Positions 26,904 through 39,500 of a DNA stretch of 64,000 nt are shown here, piece after piece. Numbering within the stretch: the stretch's first letter is position 1; each line of letters starts with the position of its first letter. Made by a program: the position numbers and the translations under genes. Under the pieces are notes generated by a model, which was not told the DNA's origin, searched no databases, and saw only the letters and a program-made list of their open reading frames with translations. The stretch is from Aspidiotus rigidus (Eukaryota; Arthropoda; Insecta; Hemiptera; Diaspididae): positions 3,126,501 to 3,190,500 of the forward strand of contig JAVHKY010000026.1 of assembly GCA_035079385.1 (NCBI GenBank), read 5' to 3'.

Positions 26904-27079
26904 TCTCTGTACTACAGTATTTATTAATTTTTCATAAAAGATCACAGAAAACAAATTCACTCCAAAATTTACCATACATTTGCAGAAGAAAAAGACAAGA
27001 ATCTCTTCAAAATTTTTCCACACTTACATTTTTGACTGTATGGCAATTATATTGTATTGTATTTATATATATGTAAGTC

Positions 27080-27450
27080 ATTTTTCTAGTATTTCCAGGA
27101 AAAAAATCAAATTGGAGTTGCTATGTTTTTTCGATGTTCTAGTTCTAAGCGTTGAAAAAAGATTTTCAAGAATTCGCCTCGCGAGATCCTTAGACTGTGG
27201 GCTCTCTCTGATCCATGTGAACAATTGTGACCGCTTGTGTCGCATGTGCAGCCATCCGTCCTCTTTAGTGGGATGGATGTAGGTTGTGTATGCATTAATT
27301 TTGTTTCTTTCAATACAGATATCGACCTTTCCGGGCATGAGTTTGGTGTTAAAAGAGTCTCAGTCTCCTGGGCAAAGCTCCCTCTTCTTGGCAACCGCCA
27401 AGTTGCGGTGCCCAGGTACACAAACTTTGAAACCTTCAACACTCAACTTA
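27080..27450 (-). mobile_element. Possible LINE RNase H remnant
   Basis: A minus-strand reading near 27420-27360 gives VCVPGHRNLAVAKK, resembling the VPGHxxxxGNExAD motif of LINE-encoded RNase H. No other domain could be confirmed. Confidence 0.3.
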
Positions 27451-27701
27451 GAGCTATATTGCTGTTGGAGTCCCTTCTTCCTCTGTTTTCATGTCCCTAT
27501 GCTTGGTCTTCTTCTTGCAGAATATCGTCTGTGTGTGGATATAACAAGGTATTGAAAAGGCTCTGCATTTGCCTAGTCTATTCTGTGTCCTGTCCATCTT
27601 CTTCTTCTTCGTGACTGCGACTGCAAGTTACGAATCGGGGTAACGTGCTTTTTTTCCGTTTCCTGTGCCATTGATGATCATGAGGATGTTCGCCGATCTA
27701 G

Positions 27702-27999
27702 ATCACCAATCTTGATAGGACCTGCAGAGAGAATTATTTATTCATATGCAAAGTCAATCACTGGTTTATATATCACGATCTTTAAGCACACCAATGCAGA
27801 GGATACAGGAATCGTTATTGCTACAAGAAAACTTGAAGGTGAAAATCCATGTTTCTGGGTAAGCGGTAAATATGAATCGCCGCAATTATCAAATTGTACA
27901 AAAACAATAGTTTGTGGTGATGATCAGGATTGTAGTGAGATAAGCGATGATTACTATCAGCCTGACCAGAGTTTTTTGCAAGAAAATAGCACGTTGTGA
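27702..27999 (+). CDS. Possible terminal exon of an unrecognised protein
   Basis: After a CTAG acceptor an open frame of about 98 codons runs to TGA. It carries GLYITIFKHTNAEDTG and a cysteine cluster with NCTKTIVCGDDQDC. AATAAA follows at 28125. No convincing upstream exon was found, so this may be an isolated exon, part of an unannotated small secreted protein, or chance. Confidence 0.35.
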
Positions 28000-29814
28000 C
28001 GAATGGAAAACAATGAAAGCATACTCTTTTTTGCATGAAACAACGTGAAAATACTCTTTAAAGAGTACTGTTTGCTCACTCTGTACTCTATGGGTAACTA
28101 AAAATATATTTGGCCTAAATTTACAATAAATACAACATTTTGAAGTAAAATGATACCTATGTTGTATCTCAGAGCATCGACTTATTAAGTACCTATTATG
28201 ATGTTACAATGTAATCACGTGATATAATAGCTACATGAATAATAAAATACTTTTTACCAGAATATGAACTTCGTTCGATACGTCGTGTATGATTCAGTGC
28301 CGGATTTACAAATTAATTCTACGCTCTACGCCAGATACAATTTGCCACCCATTCCAAGTTGACCAAATAGAGCAAACATTATCTTCTTCATTTTTTATTA
28401 TTATTCATTATTTTCCGTAGTACTCAATAAAAGCTGCTAAAAAAAGAGAGAAAAAAAGGAAAAGTTGGCCGCCCCTTCCCTCACTGCCTCGACGGAGGCT
28501 CTTCGCATATTAGCACTTTCACCACTAATCACTAATCGAACCCGAGTTGAGGAGAAAGCGGCCGTGTTCAAAGCAAAGAAGAAGACAACGACTTGCAAGA
28601 AGCTTTGCGGGTCAAGTAGGAGGCCAGGCGCTTACGAGATTTGTTTAGAGAGAATTAGGTAAGTGAACGACTTGTCCACGACCCTAGGAGTGGCTGAACC
28701 GAGGTATGGTTAGCTGAACCCAGGTGTTAAAGGGCCATGGCTGCTTCAACAAGTGCCTTCATGAGAAGTCAAGGGAAATTGAGTAGGCAAGTGTTGGCAT
28801 TGCGATCAAGGGGGGATGATGCACATGTGAGGTCTGACGGCGTGAGTGGGACCAGCTTCAGCTTGTGTTCAAGGAAGCGCTTGCTCCGAATAGTCGGGTC
28901 GCCACTGAGTTCCAAAGAAGCATAGAACCAGATATTGGATCTCCGAAAATGGCGAAGGTACATAGGTACGTATTAACTGAGAACGCAGTTATTACCCTTA
29001 ATACAAAAGCTAACGTATTCATGAAAACAGTAATAATTCTAAATAGCAACAAAATTTAATTCTTTTAATTGAGTGCAGTCACGGAAACAAAGAAAAGAAC
29101 TGAGCACATCCAAATTCCGGATAGGTAAGCAGCGACTACATCGTCTTAACATGCAACGTCATGGCATTCTGCGGTGAATAAATTCAAGCTATGGTTGATG
29201 TCTTCTTACGTCGAGACGACTTTCCAACACAACAGGTTTGACCGCATAGATAAAACGTCAATATTTGATAAGAATAACGTGCGCGGAAATTCCGTACGTG
29301 TTTTTAGTGACTCACTTTATTGAGTTTTCAAAATAATTTTAGCCTATAAAAATTAGTTCTCCAGTGATTCAAAATTTCAATACTTTCAAGTCTATTTTTT
29401 CATTTACAAACACAGGAGGAATTTCCTCTTATGTTTCATTTTCATCGATTTTCAACCTATTCACCAATTCCTTATAAAATATATTTCTGGCGCATTTCTA
29501 CCACAATAATTTTTCTCATTTCTCTTGAATTAATGTCCAGGGGCTATGGCTGTAGCTCCTGAATTATAGGTATACATGTTCGTAAAAATGGACTCCTACA
29601 AAGAAAATCATCAACCACAGTACTTATTTTACCCAAGTGCAACCTTCCCCTCTATGTTTCTTAAGTAGGAATTGAGATCCCACAAATTATTTATGGATTT
29701 TTTTACCTGTGTTTTCCTGTTGAATAATTTGAAGAGCGTATCAAAGTGGTACGCACACGCAAAACCACTATCACTACTACACTCTTAAGTTACATATGTG
29801 AAAACGAGGAAAAT

Positions 29815-30414
29815 AATGATACTTCTTGAAGCTCAGCTTTGAATCAAGCCAGACGCCCGGATACTTCGTCATCTTCTTGATCGTGATTTTCACACCTTCC
29901 AGGCGAATGGTAGGTGAACTAAATTTTTGACGGGTCGTGTTCCAGTCTGGCAAACTCGATCCATTGTGTCCCTAGTTCTAGGGCCTGGTTTACCCTGCTC
30001 TCCACCGCTACAGTTGTTTAGGCAGTGCGTATCAACAGTGTGTCATTCGCATAGCAGATAAGCTTAACAAATGCCAGGCGTCCGAAGAGCGGCTCAAGGA
30101 CCGACCCCTGCGGCACCCCACAAATAACTGGGGCCTTTGCTGTAACAGTAGACGTATTTGCTTGGATTTCCCGGAAGCCAAGATAGCAGTTTATCATCCT
30201 GAGCAGGTATGCAGGCATTTTTGTGTCCAACTGAAAAATCTCCTTTAAAAAAATTTTTAATATCCATGCTAGCTTTTAATATCCTCTTCCATGGAATCGA
30301 GTTGAACGTATTTCTATGAACAAGTACAATATTTGAATAACTTTTAGTGATGATACGTCTACACGCGTAGCTTAGAAATTGTATTACAATTATTTGTTCA
30401 GGTTTACGTGCCAA
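29815..30414 (-). mobile_element. Truncated R1/jockey-type LINE reverse transcriptase
   Basis: Minus-strand frames give FNSIPWKRILKA, ICGVPQGSVLEPL and LICYANDTLL (the YADD position reads YAND), then NQALELGTQWIEFARLEHD and ITIKKMTKYPGVWLDSKLSF. The blocks are in order but in different frames, so this is a dead fragment. Confidence 0.7.
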
Positions 30415-30510
30415 TTGTTTATCCTAATTTTTGTTTCCAATGTGAAGTATGCAGAAACTATGCAATATAAATCAAAGTTATATGCTCTTCATTTTTAGCA
30501 CGTTCTAATA

Positions 30511-30584
30511 ATGAGTCTGTCTTATTTTATTAGATTCTTATGCTTGGTCGCAACTATGTGTACCAATATCGGCGATATCTGTGC
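30511..30584 (+). other. Signal-peptide exon of IDE-like copy 2
   Basis: ATG at 30511 has A at -3. The 74-base exon encodes a short N-region, a hydrophobic core (FIRFLCLVATMC) and a polar end, then a GTAAGT donor at 30585. It ends two bases into a codon, which the 15-base microexon at 31292 completes as Ala and then reads YPKK into the conserved body. This phase match fixes the start. No TATA box was recognised upstream. Confidence 0.8.
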
Positions 30585-33500
30585 GTAAGTAGATGTATTT
30601 CTACTAAACTAGTGCTGGTACGTATTATACTTCAGGAGAGGAGATTTCTCTATACGCTGTCTTCGTCGTCCGTCACAGCTGCTTCCTAAGCATCCTCTCA
30701 TGACTGATGGCCACCTCAATTCTTGGTCCGGGGAAGCGTCTTCCTTCGAGGTAGACTATCTGCATAATATATGTTTTGCTTCTTTCTGTTAGGTCAAAAT
30801 CCGATTGCAATTCCGTACTTTTACTACCCTGTAAACACCTTCTAAAATACCCTTGAGCTTTTTGGGCGTGAAATGTAGAACGTAAAGAGGTTTTTATGTG
30901 TTGTGCTTCTGATGCTTCAAGTCTAGTCCAAACATCTCTCTTTCACGTTCAGCTCCAGCTACATAGGAATGATACTGTGAAAATTAAAGTAAGGAAAGTT
31001 TATTTCGAGTTGAGAAATGAAAAATGAAGAGGAAATTTGCGTCGCCGTATTATTATTCACCCTATTTTCGGGAGAGAAATGGAATATTGGAATGAGAAGG
31101 TGTCTCCTGATTTCGAAATAATAGACGATTGATCGCTTCAATTGGTTTGTTAAAACGTTTTTGAGCTCACCCTTAGAGCAGTTTTCATCAAGTTAATTTC
31201 AAAAAACAGTCGTTAGACATTATTCCGAACCGCTAGTTTGTGTTATGATTTTGTGAAGTATTGATATATAAAATATTTTTTTCATTTACAGGTACCCCAA
31301 GAAAAAGTGAGTAAAAAAATCGTACGTCAAGACTTTGAGAATTCACTGATCCGTGCGACGATAAAGTTCGACCGATTGTGCTAAAGAAATTTGAAGATAG
31401 AATTGATCCGGTTCTCAAGTTTACGGTCGGACATATCGAAGAAAAGCTCCACAATACTCGAAAAAGTAAACTGGAGGGCAATTTTCAAGAACCGCAGAAA
31501 AATATACAGGAAGCCGGGAGCGCACTTTCGGTTAAACAACCATTCTTAAGCGTAGATAAAAAACGATTCGACGAGATGGGAAAAGAGAACAGTCACAATG
31601 ACAGAGGAGAAGAAATCATGATTGAACTAGCGAAGTATGAGACTGTGAGTCATACTCGTAAACTAGCTCGACCAACCCCTCGTCCGGAATGTACTTGTTG
31701 AGTAGATTTATACTATCGGTATTAAGATGACGAATAATTTCAATGTTTTCCAGAGCACGGCGTTTGAAGTAAGCCTTCTCTCTGTGGAGGAGGGTTTCCG
31801 ACCCCTCCAAACCATGACCGACTAGTTATAAGGTGGTCAGCAAATGCGGATTCGCCCAAATGCCTTTTTTCCCAATCTTTCAGGTGTTCAGCCACTCTCT
31901 GTTGGCGAAAGGTTTGAAGTTTAGCCTCCCCCCCCCAATAATGCCGACGCCCTTGCGAACGTCGTCGCTGACTTAGCTGTCAAGATTGGTCCCGGAGTTG
32001 ATACTCAAAAAACGTGTGCTGATTTGGTCCGTAACACTCCACTTCCGTGCATGAATGGCACTGTGAGGGAGGTGATCAAGGGTTTGAGGAGGAAGCTCAA
32101 GGAAGAGGATTCATTGCTCACGAAGGCTGATAAAGGGAATTCTATAGTCGTTATGGAGAAGTCAACCTACGTTACCAAAGTTGAAGAAGTGCTTTACCAG
32201 TGTAGGCCCATTGAAAATACTGACTTCAATTTCTCTAAGTACGTTAAAGAGGTTAGGAAGGTTATTAATGGGAGTTCTGTTCTAATAAGCAAACCCTCGA
32301 CTAAAAAATGCCTTCTTGAACCGAATCCGGTGCCCCCCCTCCTCTATGGGCTGCCTAAGATACACAAAAAGGATACTCCGATTCGTCCCGTTGTGTCTTA
32401 TGTCTCCTCCCCCGCTTACTCTCTCGCTAAATACTTGGATAGATGGTTTAAATCTCGCATTGAGTACGAGTCTACTTACTCGATTAAAAATTCTGTTTCC
32501 TTAGCCGATAAACTTAAAGACCATTTACTTCCTCCGGGTACCACTCTATGCTCTTTTGACTTTGTCGGCCTGTTCCCCTACATACCGAGAACATATGGGT
32601 GACCTCCTCGTTCGTTTTAATACTCCTCATGAAGAGTTGCAAGAATTCTTTAATTTACTTAATGTATGTTGGTCCCCCAATTTTTGCAAGTTTAATGGGA
32701 AATTCTACGAGTTCCCAGAGGAGGTTGGCATTCCTATCGGATTCCCTTTGGGTTCCCTTGTGTCGGAGATCTTCAAGTCCAAATTTGAGTCTGACCTCTT
32801 CACCTCAGGCCAAGTATTCCTGGATTACGTCCATTATTGGTACAGGTGTGTAGATGACGTTATATGTGCGTGGACCGGTCCCCAAGATCTCCTTGGTGAG
32901 TTTCTTAAGTATCTTAACGTTCAATATCTCTCCATCAAATTTACCTTAGAGGTTGGAGGTTCTAATATTAACTTCTTGGATCTCACCATCTCTGTTAGAG
33001 ATGGAGTCCACGAGTTTTCAATATAGAAAAGATACTTCGACCGATATTGTCGTCCACGGCTCGTCATTCTGCCCTGTTTCTCACAAGTTCTCGGCGTTCA
33101 ATAGTTTTATTCATCGGCTAACCCGCATCCCGCTGAACCAGGCAGCTTTCCAAAAAGAACTCAATATTATAAAATACTTGGCTACAGTGAATGAGGTCAA
33201 CGTGGACATTGACCTTATGGTCCGGAGGAAGATCACGCGGAATTGCCTTAATTCAACTACCTCCCTCCCCGCGACTCTTCTGTCTATAGCAGGACCCGTT
33301 TCATTAAACTCCCCTTCTTGGGTAAATTTTCTTCGAAATTGAGTCGCGCCCTCCGCCCCTTCGGTTTCCGTCTGGTGTTTTATAATCCTACGACAGTAAA
33401 AGGGCTTCTATTCAGGTCAAAGGACCCTATCCCGCCCCTTGAAAAGAGCGGCGTTTATAGCATAGCTTGCGGGGACTGTAATGGGATGTATGTAGGCGAG

Positions 33501-36500
33501 ACTAGTGGTCAGATTAAAATTAGAGTGACTGAACACCTAAAAGATTGGGAAAAAAGGCATTTGGACGAATCCGCATTTGCTGACCACCTTATAACTAGTG
33601 GTCATGGTTTCAGGGAGGGGTCGGAAACCCTCCTCCACAGAGAGAAGGCTTACTTCAAACGCCGTGCTCTGGAAAACATTGAAATTATTCGTCATCTTAA
33701 TAGCGATAATATACTCAACAGGTACATTCCGGACGAGGGGTTGGTCGAGCTAGTTTACGAGTATGACTCACAGTCTCATACTTCGCTAGTTCAATCATGA
33801 TTTCTTCTCCTCCGTCGTTGTGACTGTTCTCTTTTCCCATCTCGTCGAGTCGCTTTTTATCTACGCTTAAATGGTTGTTTAACCGAAAGCGCGCTCGCGG
33901 CTTCCTGTATATTTTTCTGCGGTTCTTGCAAATTGCCCTCCAGTTTACTTTTTCGAGTATTGTGGAGCTTTTCTTCGAAATTTGAAGATATTCATCATAA
34001 AAATTTTAGGTCCAAAAGTTCGCCTCATGATCGTACCGGTCATCATTGAGTTATTTGAAAAATCATCATTTTTATCTTGTTAATATTGCAATCAAGGGAA
34101 CTATGTATAATAACGTTGAGTAAAACTAAACTGACATTCAATTCAATTTTTTAGAAATTCGCCGAAGGGTGATGTTGTTGTAGAGAGAATTGAAAATATC
34201 TCTCAATCTCCCCACGACGATCGATTATACAGAGGTTTAAGACTGAGCAATGACCTGAAAGTGTTACTTATAAGTGATTCTTCAACATACGAAGCCGCTG
34301 TCTCCATGGTTGTGGGAGTGGGTATGTTCCAATGCTATAAGAATTGATCTCGTGCGTAAACTAAATTAGTAATTACTGAGGGCACTAGTGATGATTATTT
34401 TTTCTTATAGGTGCTTTGAATGATTTCGAAGATATGCCAGGCTTGGCTAGCCTCTTCGAGATTTTACTCCTGACAAGTTGTAAAAAATACCGCGCCCCTA
34501 ATCATTTCATTGAATTTCTGCTCTCTCACGGTGGTCATGGTGACCTTGACAATTCAACGAGAGGAGATGAACAAATATTCAGTTTCACTGTTGATCCAGA
34601 ATTTTTAGTTTCTGCTTTACACAGGTGAGGTACACCCGAACACAGTCATTATCACATAATTCAGGTATCCCCTCATAAAATGGAAGAGAAAAGACAAGGT
34701 TACTCTGATTAGGAAGAATTACATCATACGTTTGGTTAGGTAGCTAAAATGCCTTTGGTCATAGAACCTGACCTAGTCGAAGAACTTTGGAAATTTTCAA
34801 AGGTTACCACAGAAATACCCAAAGATAGAGGAGACCCTCATTTAGTCTATATGGGCTTGAAAGAAAGTAAATCACGAGCTGTAAATATTAAAAGTGATCC
34901 AAAGGAAAAGGCGGATAGTCCAGTCAAATTAGACATTAGAAATGACGAACCTGGCACTAACCTCCAGCAAAGATTTTTTTACGCATATTTGTCGGAAATG
35001 GTCTCCACGAAAACTCCATAGAGTTCACCACCTGAAAGTGTGGTGCTTTTTCCCCCAGAGGCCGAACGTCCGACGGAAATCGGTTTTTTCTATTTTTCTC
35101 GCGAATCACGCATTCTACAATGAAAATACCTCAGTACAAAAATAATCCTCACCAAATTTACAATAAAAATGTATTCTTGTCATTTTTTGATTAACCCAAA
35201 GGAAATCGAGTAACACGCCCTCAAAACGACTCCCGCGAAACAGCTATTTTAATGAAAAGGCGTGAAAACGCCGAAAAACGCGGTTTTTTCAATTTATCTC
35301 GTGAACCGCACATCCTACGAAAACAATACCTCAGTACAAAAATGATCTACGTAAAATTTCCTAGGGGGTGTACTCTTGACAATTTTTAATTCGCGCACTA
35401 TAACGGAAATAATGCGCGCAGAAATCGACGAAAGCAGAGGGTATACACTTGTGTACCGTTTCGCGTTGCACCCCGTACTGGAGTGTCAACGTGCGACGTT
35501 GTATTTTCGGTGTGTTCATGCACTGTTTCGCGGAGGACCGCGTGCAAGAAATGTTGATGTAATACGTGCGGTACCACGTAATGGTAGAGAGTGCATTTTG
35601 GAGCTCTTCACTTCTGGATGTTGAAAAAAAATATTTAACAGTATCAGTTTGGTTTTGTTTTCAGTTTTTCAATAAAATAAGAAAATGAATTCTTATGACT
35701 TAAAAGATAGGGAAATAAAGAGAAGGAGAGAGAGAAAAAGAAAAAAAACGCAAGAGACCCGTATACTGAGGAGCCTGGCGACTCAGTCTCGTTTATTTAC
35801 GCTGTGTGAAGAAAAATAAACTGACTCCTCGAAGCAATTTATGAAAAATTCACCGCCAAGAAAGTTTTGAGAAAATGTTGTTCCCTCCTGCATGAGTAAA
35901 TAAGTAATTTATTACCGTACCATAAGAATGTTATAAATACTGGTTTCGTGAATAATTGATAGTAACATTGAACTGTACAATACGTTATAAAAATAATAGG
36001 TAGGGTACGAAAGACTATATGACATCTTCCTCTCCTGAATCTAGAAATTTGTAATCCATAAATTCCAGGTCAATGGGATTCAAGCAGTTGCCCTAACATC
36101 CAGAAGTGAAGAGCTCCAAAAAGCACTCTCTATCATTACGTGGTACCGCGCGTATTACGTCAACATTTCTTGCACGCGGTCCTCCGCGAAATAGTGCATG
36201 AACACACCGAAAATACAACGTCGCACGTTGACACTCCAGTACGGGGTGCAATGCGAAACGGTACACAAGTGTATACCCTCCGCTTTCGTCGATTTCTGCG
36301 CGCATTATTTCCGTTATAGTGCGCGAATTAAAAATTGTCAAGAGTACACCCGCTGGGAAATTTCACGTAGATCAATTTTGTACTGAGGTATTTTTTTCGT
36401 AGGATGTACGGTTCACGAGATAAATTGAAAAAAAACGGGTTTTTTGACGTTCTCACGCTTTTTCATTAAAATAGCTGTTTTTCGGGAGTCATTTTGAGGG

Positions 36501-39500
36501 CGTGTTTACTCGATTTCCTTTGGGTTAATCAAAAAATGACAGAAGTACATTTTTATTGTAAATTTGGTGAGGATTATTTTTGTACTGAGGTATTTTCATT
36601 GTAGAATGCGTGATTCGCGAGAAAAATAGAAAACACCGATTTCCGTCGGACGTTCGGCCCCTTGGGGGAAAAAGCACCACACTTTCAGGTGGTGAACTCT
36701 CTGGAGTTCTTGTGGAGACCATTTCCGACAAATATGCGCAAAAAAATCTCTGCTGGAGGTTAGTGCCAGGTTCATGTCTAATTTGACTGGACTAGGAGAG
36801 ACATAGGGAGAATTGTTGAAGATAAGGAACAACGAATTAGTCTAAAGACTTGGAAAAGTGTTGGCTTCTGCCACCGTCTATCCGGCAAACTGTGATTATC
36901 GAACCAAGTTTAGGGTCTTTAAAATTTTTAAATATAACCTTCGGAATCTAAGAGCGGCACCATCGGTTCAATTCAGGTAGTTGAAGGTCTTGAAAAAATT
37001 CCACCAGTGGCCTAAACCATCATAATGAGAAAAGGGAATTGAAAAAATTTCTCAGGTGAACTAAATAAGTTGAGAAGTAAAACTCGGATAAATTTTGCAA
37101 ATGGCCTAGATAAGTGAAGGGTGAAACCATCATATATGAATTGGGGAACTTTGGGCAATTTTGGTGATAGGGTGAATGAGGCTAACAGAACCACCATCAA
37201 AACCAATTATGTATTGAAATCGAAATTTAAAAAAAAAACTTAAGAAACAGATTCTCTGGTCGTCTTAATCGATGTAGTTGTTGATTCCAGATTCTTGCAT
37301 TATTTGCGCGAACCTCTTCTTGGTGATGGTGCCGAACAGGATTTGAAGGATGCTATAACAAAACTGGACACGTTCTTCAAAAATAGTTCGAAGTATGAAA
37401 TAAACCGAATTTTAGAAGTTGAAAAACTGTCAGCTAAAAGGGATCACCCATTTAATCACTTCTTTGCTGGTACCTACGTATGATATTTTATTTTTTAAAC
37501 CAAAATGTAGAGGTGAATAATCTGATTTAGCGGCTAGACTTAGAGCAGGGCTAGTTGCGAAATTTTGAACTGTATCTAGGAGTGAGAGATGTGATGAGGA
37601 CGCGAGTCCATATATAGGTATTCCATAATCTAGGATAGATCAGACTATAGGGTATGGTAAGTTGCAACCGGCGGAAGGATGGGATTGGTATTTTAAAACG
37701 TTTAAAGCTCTGACGTTTTTGGCTTTAATTTCTTTAATATGTGGTATCTAAAAAGCGGAGCCGAAAGACTTTTACAGCGGCATCAACTGCGATAGGGATG
37801 GAGTTGAGGAAAAGGGGAGGAAATGGGGTTTTAGCTCATTTTAAATCACGATACAGGACTGAGAGGAGGATATTCGGAATCCGCGGTATGATTGCCAGTC
37901 AGGAATGGACAAGATGGAATTTTGTAAAATTCCGTGTGCGCGGAGTTGATTAGGTACTTCTTTGCATATGGATCCTCAGGTCATCAGCATATAAAATTGG
38001 TTCAACAGGCAAAACGATGTTACTGAAGATGTGATCTACTGCGATTATGAAAATTGTTCTACTGAAAGATGATGGGTGTGGGACTCTATTGGATTTGATG
38101 TGAACAGAAAAGAGTTGATTTTCTGCTCTGACTGCAGAAGAACGGTTTCGTAGATATTTATCGAAAAGTTGTGAGAACAGACTGCGGAAACCATATTTGT
38201 GGGGGGGGGGGAGGATGTGATGTTGCCAGATTCTCAGGAAAGCCTTTCCTAAATCGAAAAAAAACTTGAAAATAGGCTTTATTTATTGGAGTTTGATGCT
38301 TGATGAATAAGGGTATGAAGTTCGGCTGAAGCCATGAGGATGAGGATGATCTCTTCGATTCAAGAGTTTTGACCGAAGGATCGTCAAGGAACAGGTTCAC
38401 TTGTAGGTTGTTGATTTCAATTAGGAACCTTTCGTTCTAGATTTTGGTAAGACGAGGAAGGGTACTTTGCTGAGTCTTGAGCGGTATCTTTGATTGATCT
38501 AAAAATGAAGAGACTTTCGCTAATCTCTAGGAAAAAGATGTACCTTTTGATGTATGATGAACAGTGAGAGTGAGTAATTGAGTGAATATTTAGGTGAAGG
38601 TTTGAATCGAGTAAATTTAAAGCATTTTTATACTGTGTGCTATTTTACAGGTACGTACCTATTGATCTGTTGTATTTGTGCAGGAAATAAGAATTTATTT
38701 GACAAACATTCGCTCAAAACAATTCGTAAAAGATTACGCGAATTCCACGACAGATGGTACTCGTCAAACTTGATGACTTTAGCTGTCCTGGGAAAAGGTT
38801 TTTACAACTAAAAATGTTAACTTAGTTTCTTAATCGAAACCGACAATAATTGAATAAATAATGTATACCTACTCTCAGAAAATTTAGATGAGTTAGAGAC
38901 GATAGTAGCTCCTATTTTTGCGAACATCGAGAACAAAAGTGTAGAGAGGGTAAAATTTGTTGGAAAAGATCTCCCATGGGCAGAAGAAGAATATCTGAAA
39001 CAAAGAATATACGTCGTGCCCGAAAATGATATACACTACTTACGTCTAAATTTCCCCACTCCCAGTATAATCGACCAATACAAAACGGCCGTAAGTGTGA
39101 ATAATAAATAATGATGTAGCTCTTAAGCGATTCGGTTTTAATCAATAATTATTATGAAATAAAATTACAGCCTGAAATCTATGTCATCAATTTTATCGTG
39201 AGGTCGGACCTTACCAGTTTGGGTTTTTTGCTCAAAAAAGAAGATTTATGTATTTCTCTCGGAGCGGAATATTCCGTTTTAGCTGGAATAGGAAATTTCT
39301 GTATTACGTGTTCGCTCACCGAAAATGGTTTGAAGAATATACAGAATATCGTGAAATTAATATTCCAGGTTGGAAATTAGAAATATTGCAGACTCATCTT
39401 TTGACAGGACAATTACTTAGAGAAAAATACGATTTCGTTGTTCAGTATATTTTTCTACTAAATTTCGAAGGTGTGGAAGAGTGGATTTTCGATGAGCTCA

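Larger units (their letters stand above)
26904..30510. other. Spacer between the two IDE-like genes
   Basis: It holds a possible LINE RNase H remnant (27080-27450, -), an exon-like ORF (27702-27999, +) with AATAAA at 28125-28130, and a LINE RT fragment (29815-30414, -). The part 28440-29120 is GC-richer with short ORFs I do not recognise. Confidence 0.6.
31307..34154. other. Intron 2 of IDE-like copy 2
   Basis: Nearly all of it is a Penelope-like element (31437-33976). The same intron of copy 1 carries the copia insertion. Confidence 0.75.

Noticed and set aside
31378..31701. 107-codon ORF upstream of the Penelope core
   Set aside because: It reads the inverted 3' part of the element backwards; the true coding strand is the other one, repeated at 33515-33976.
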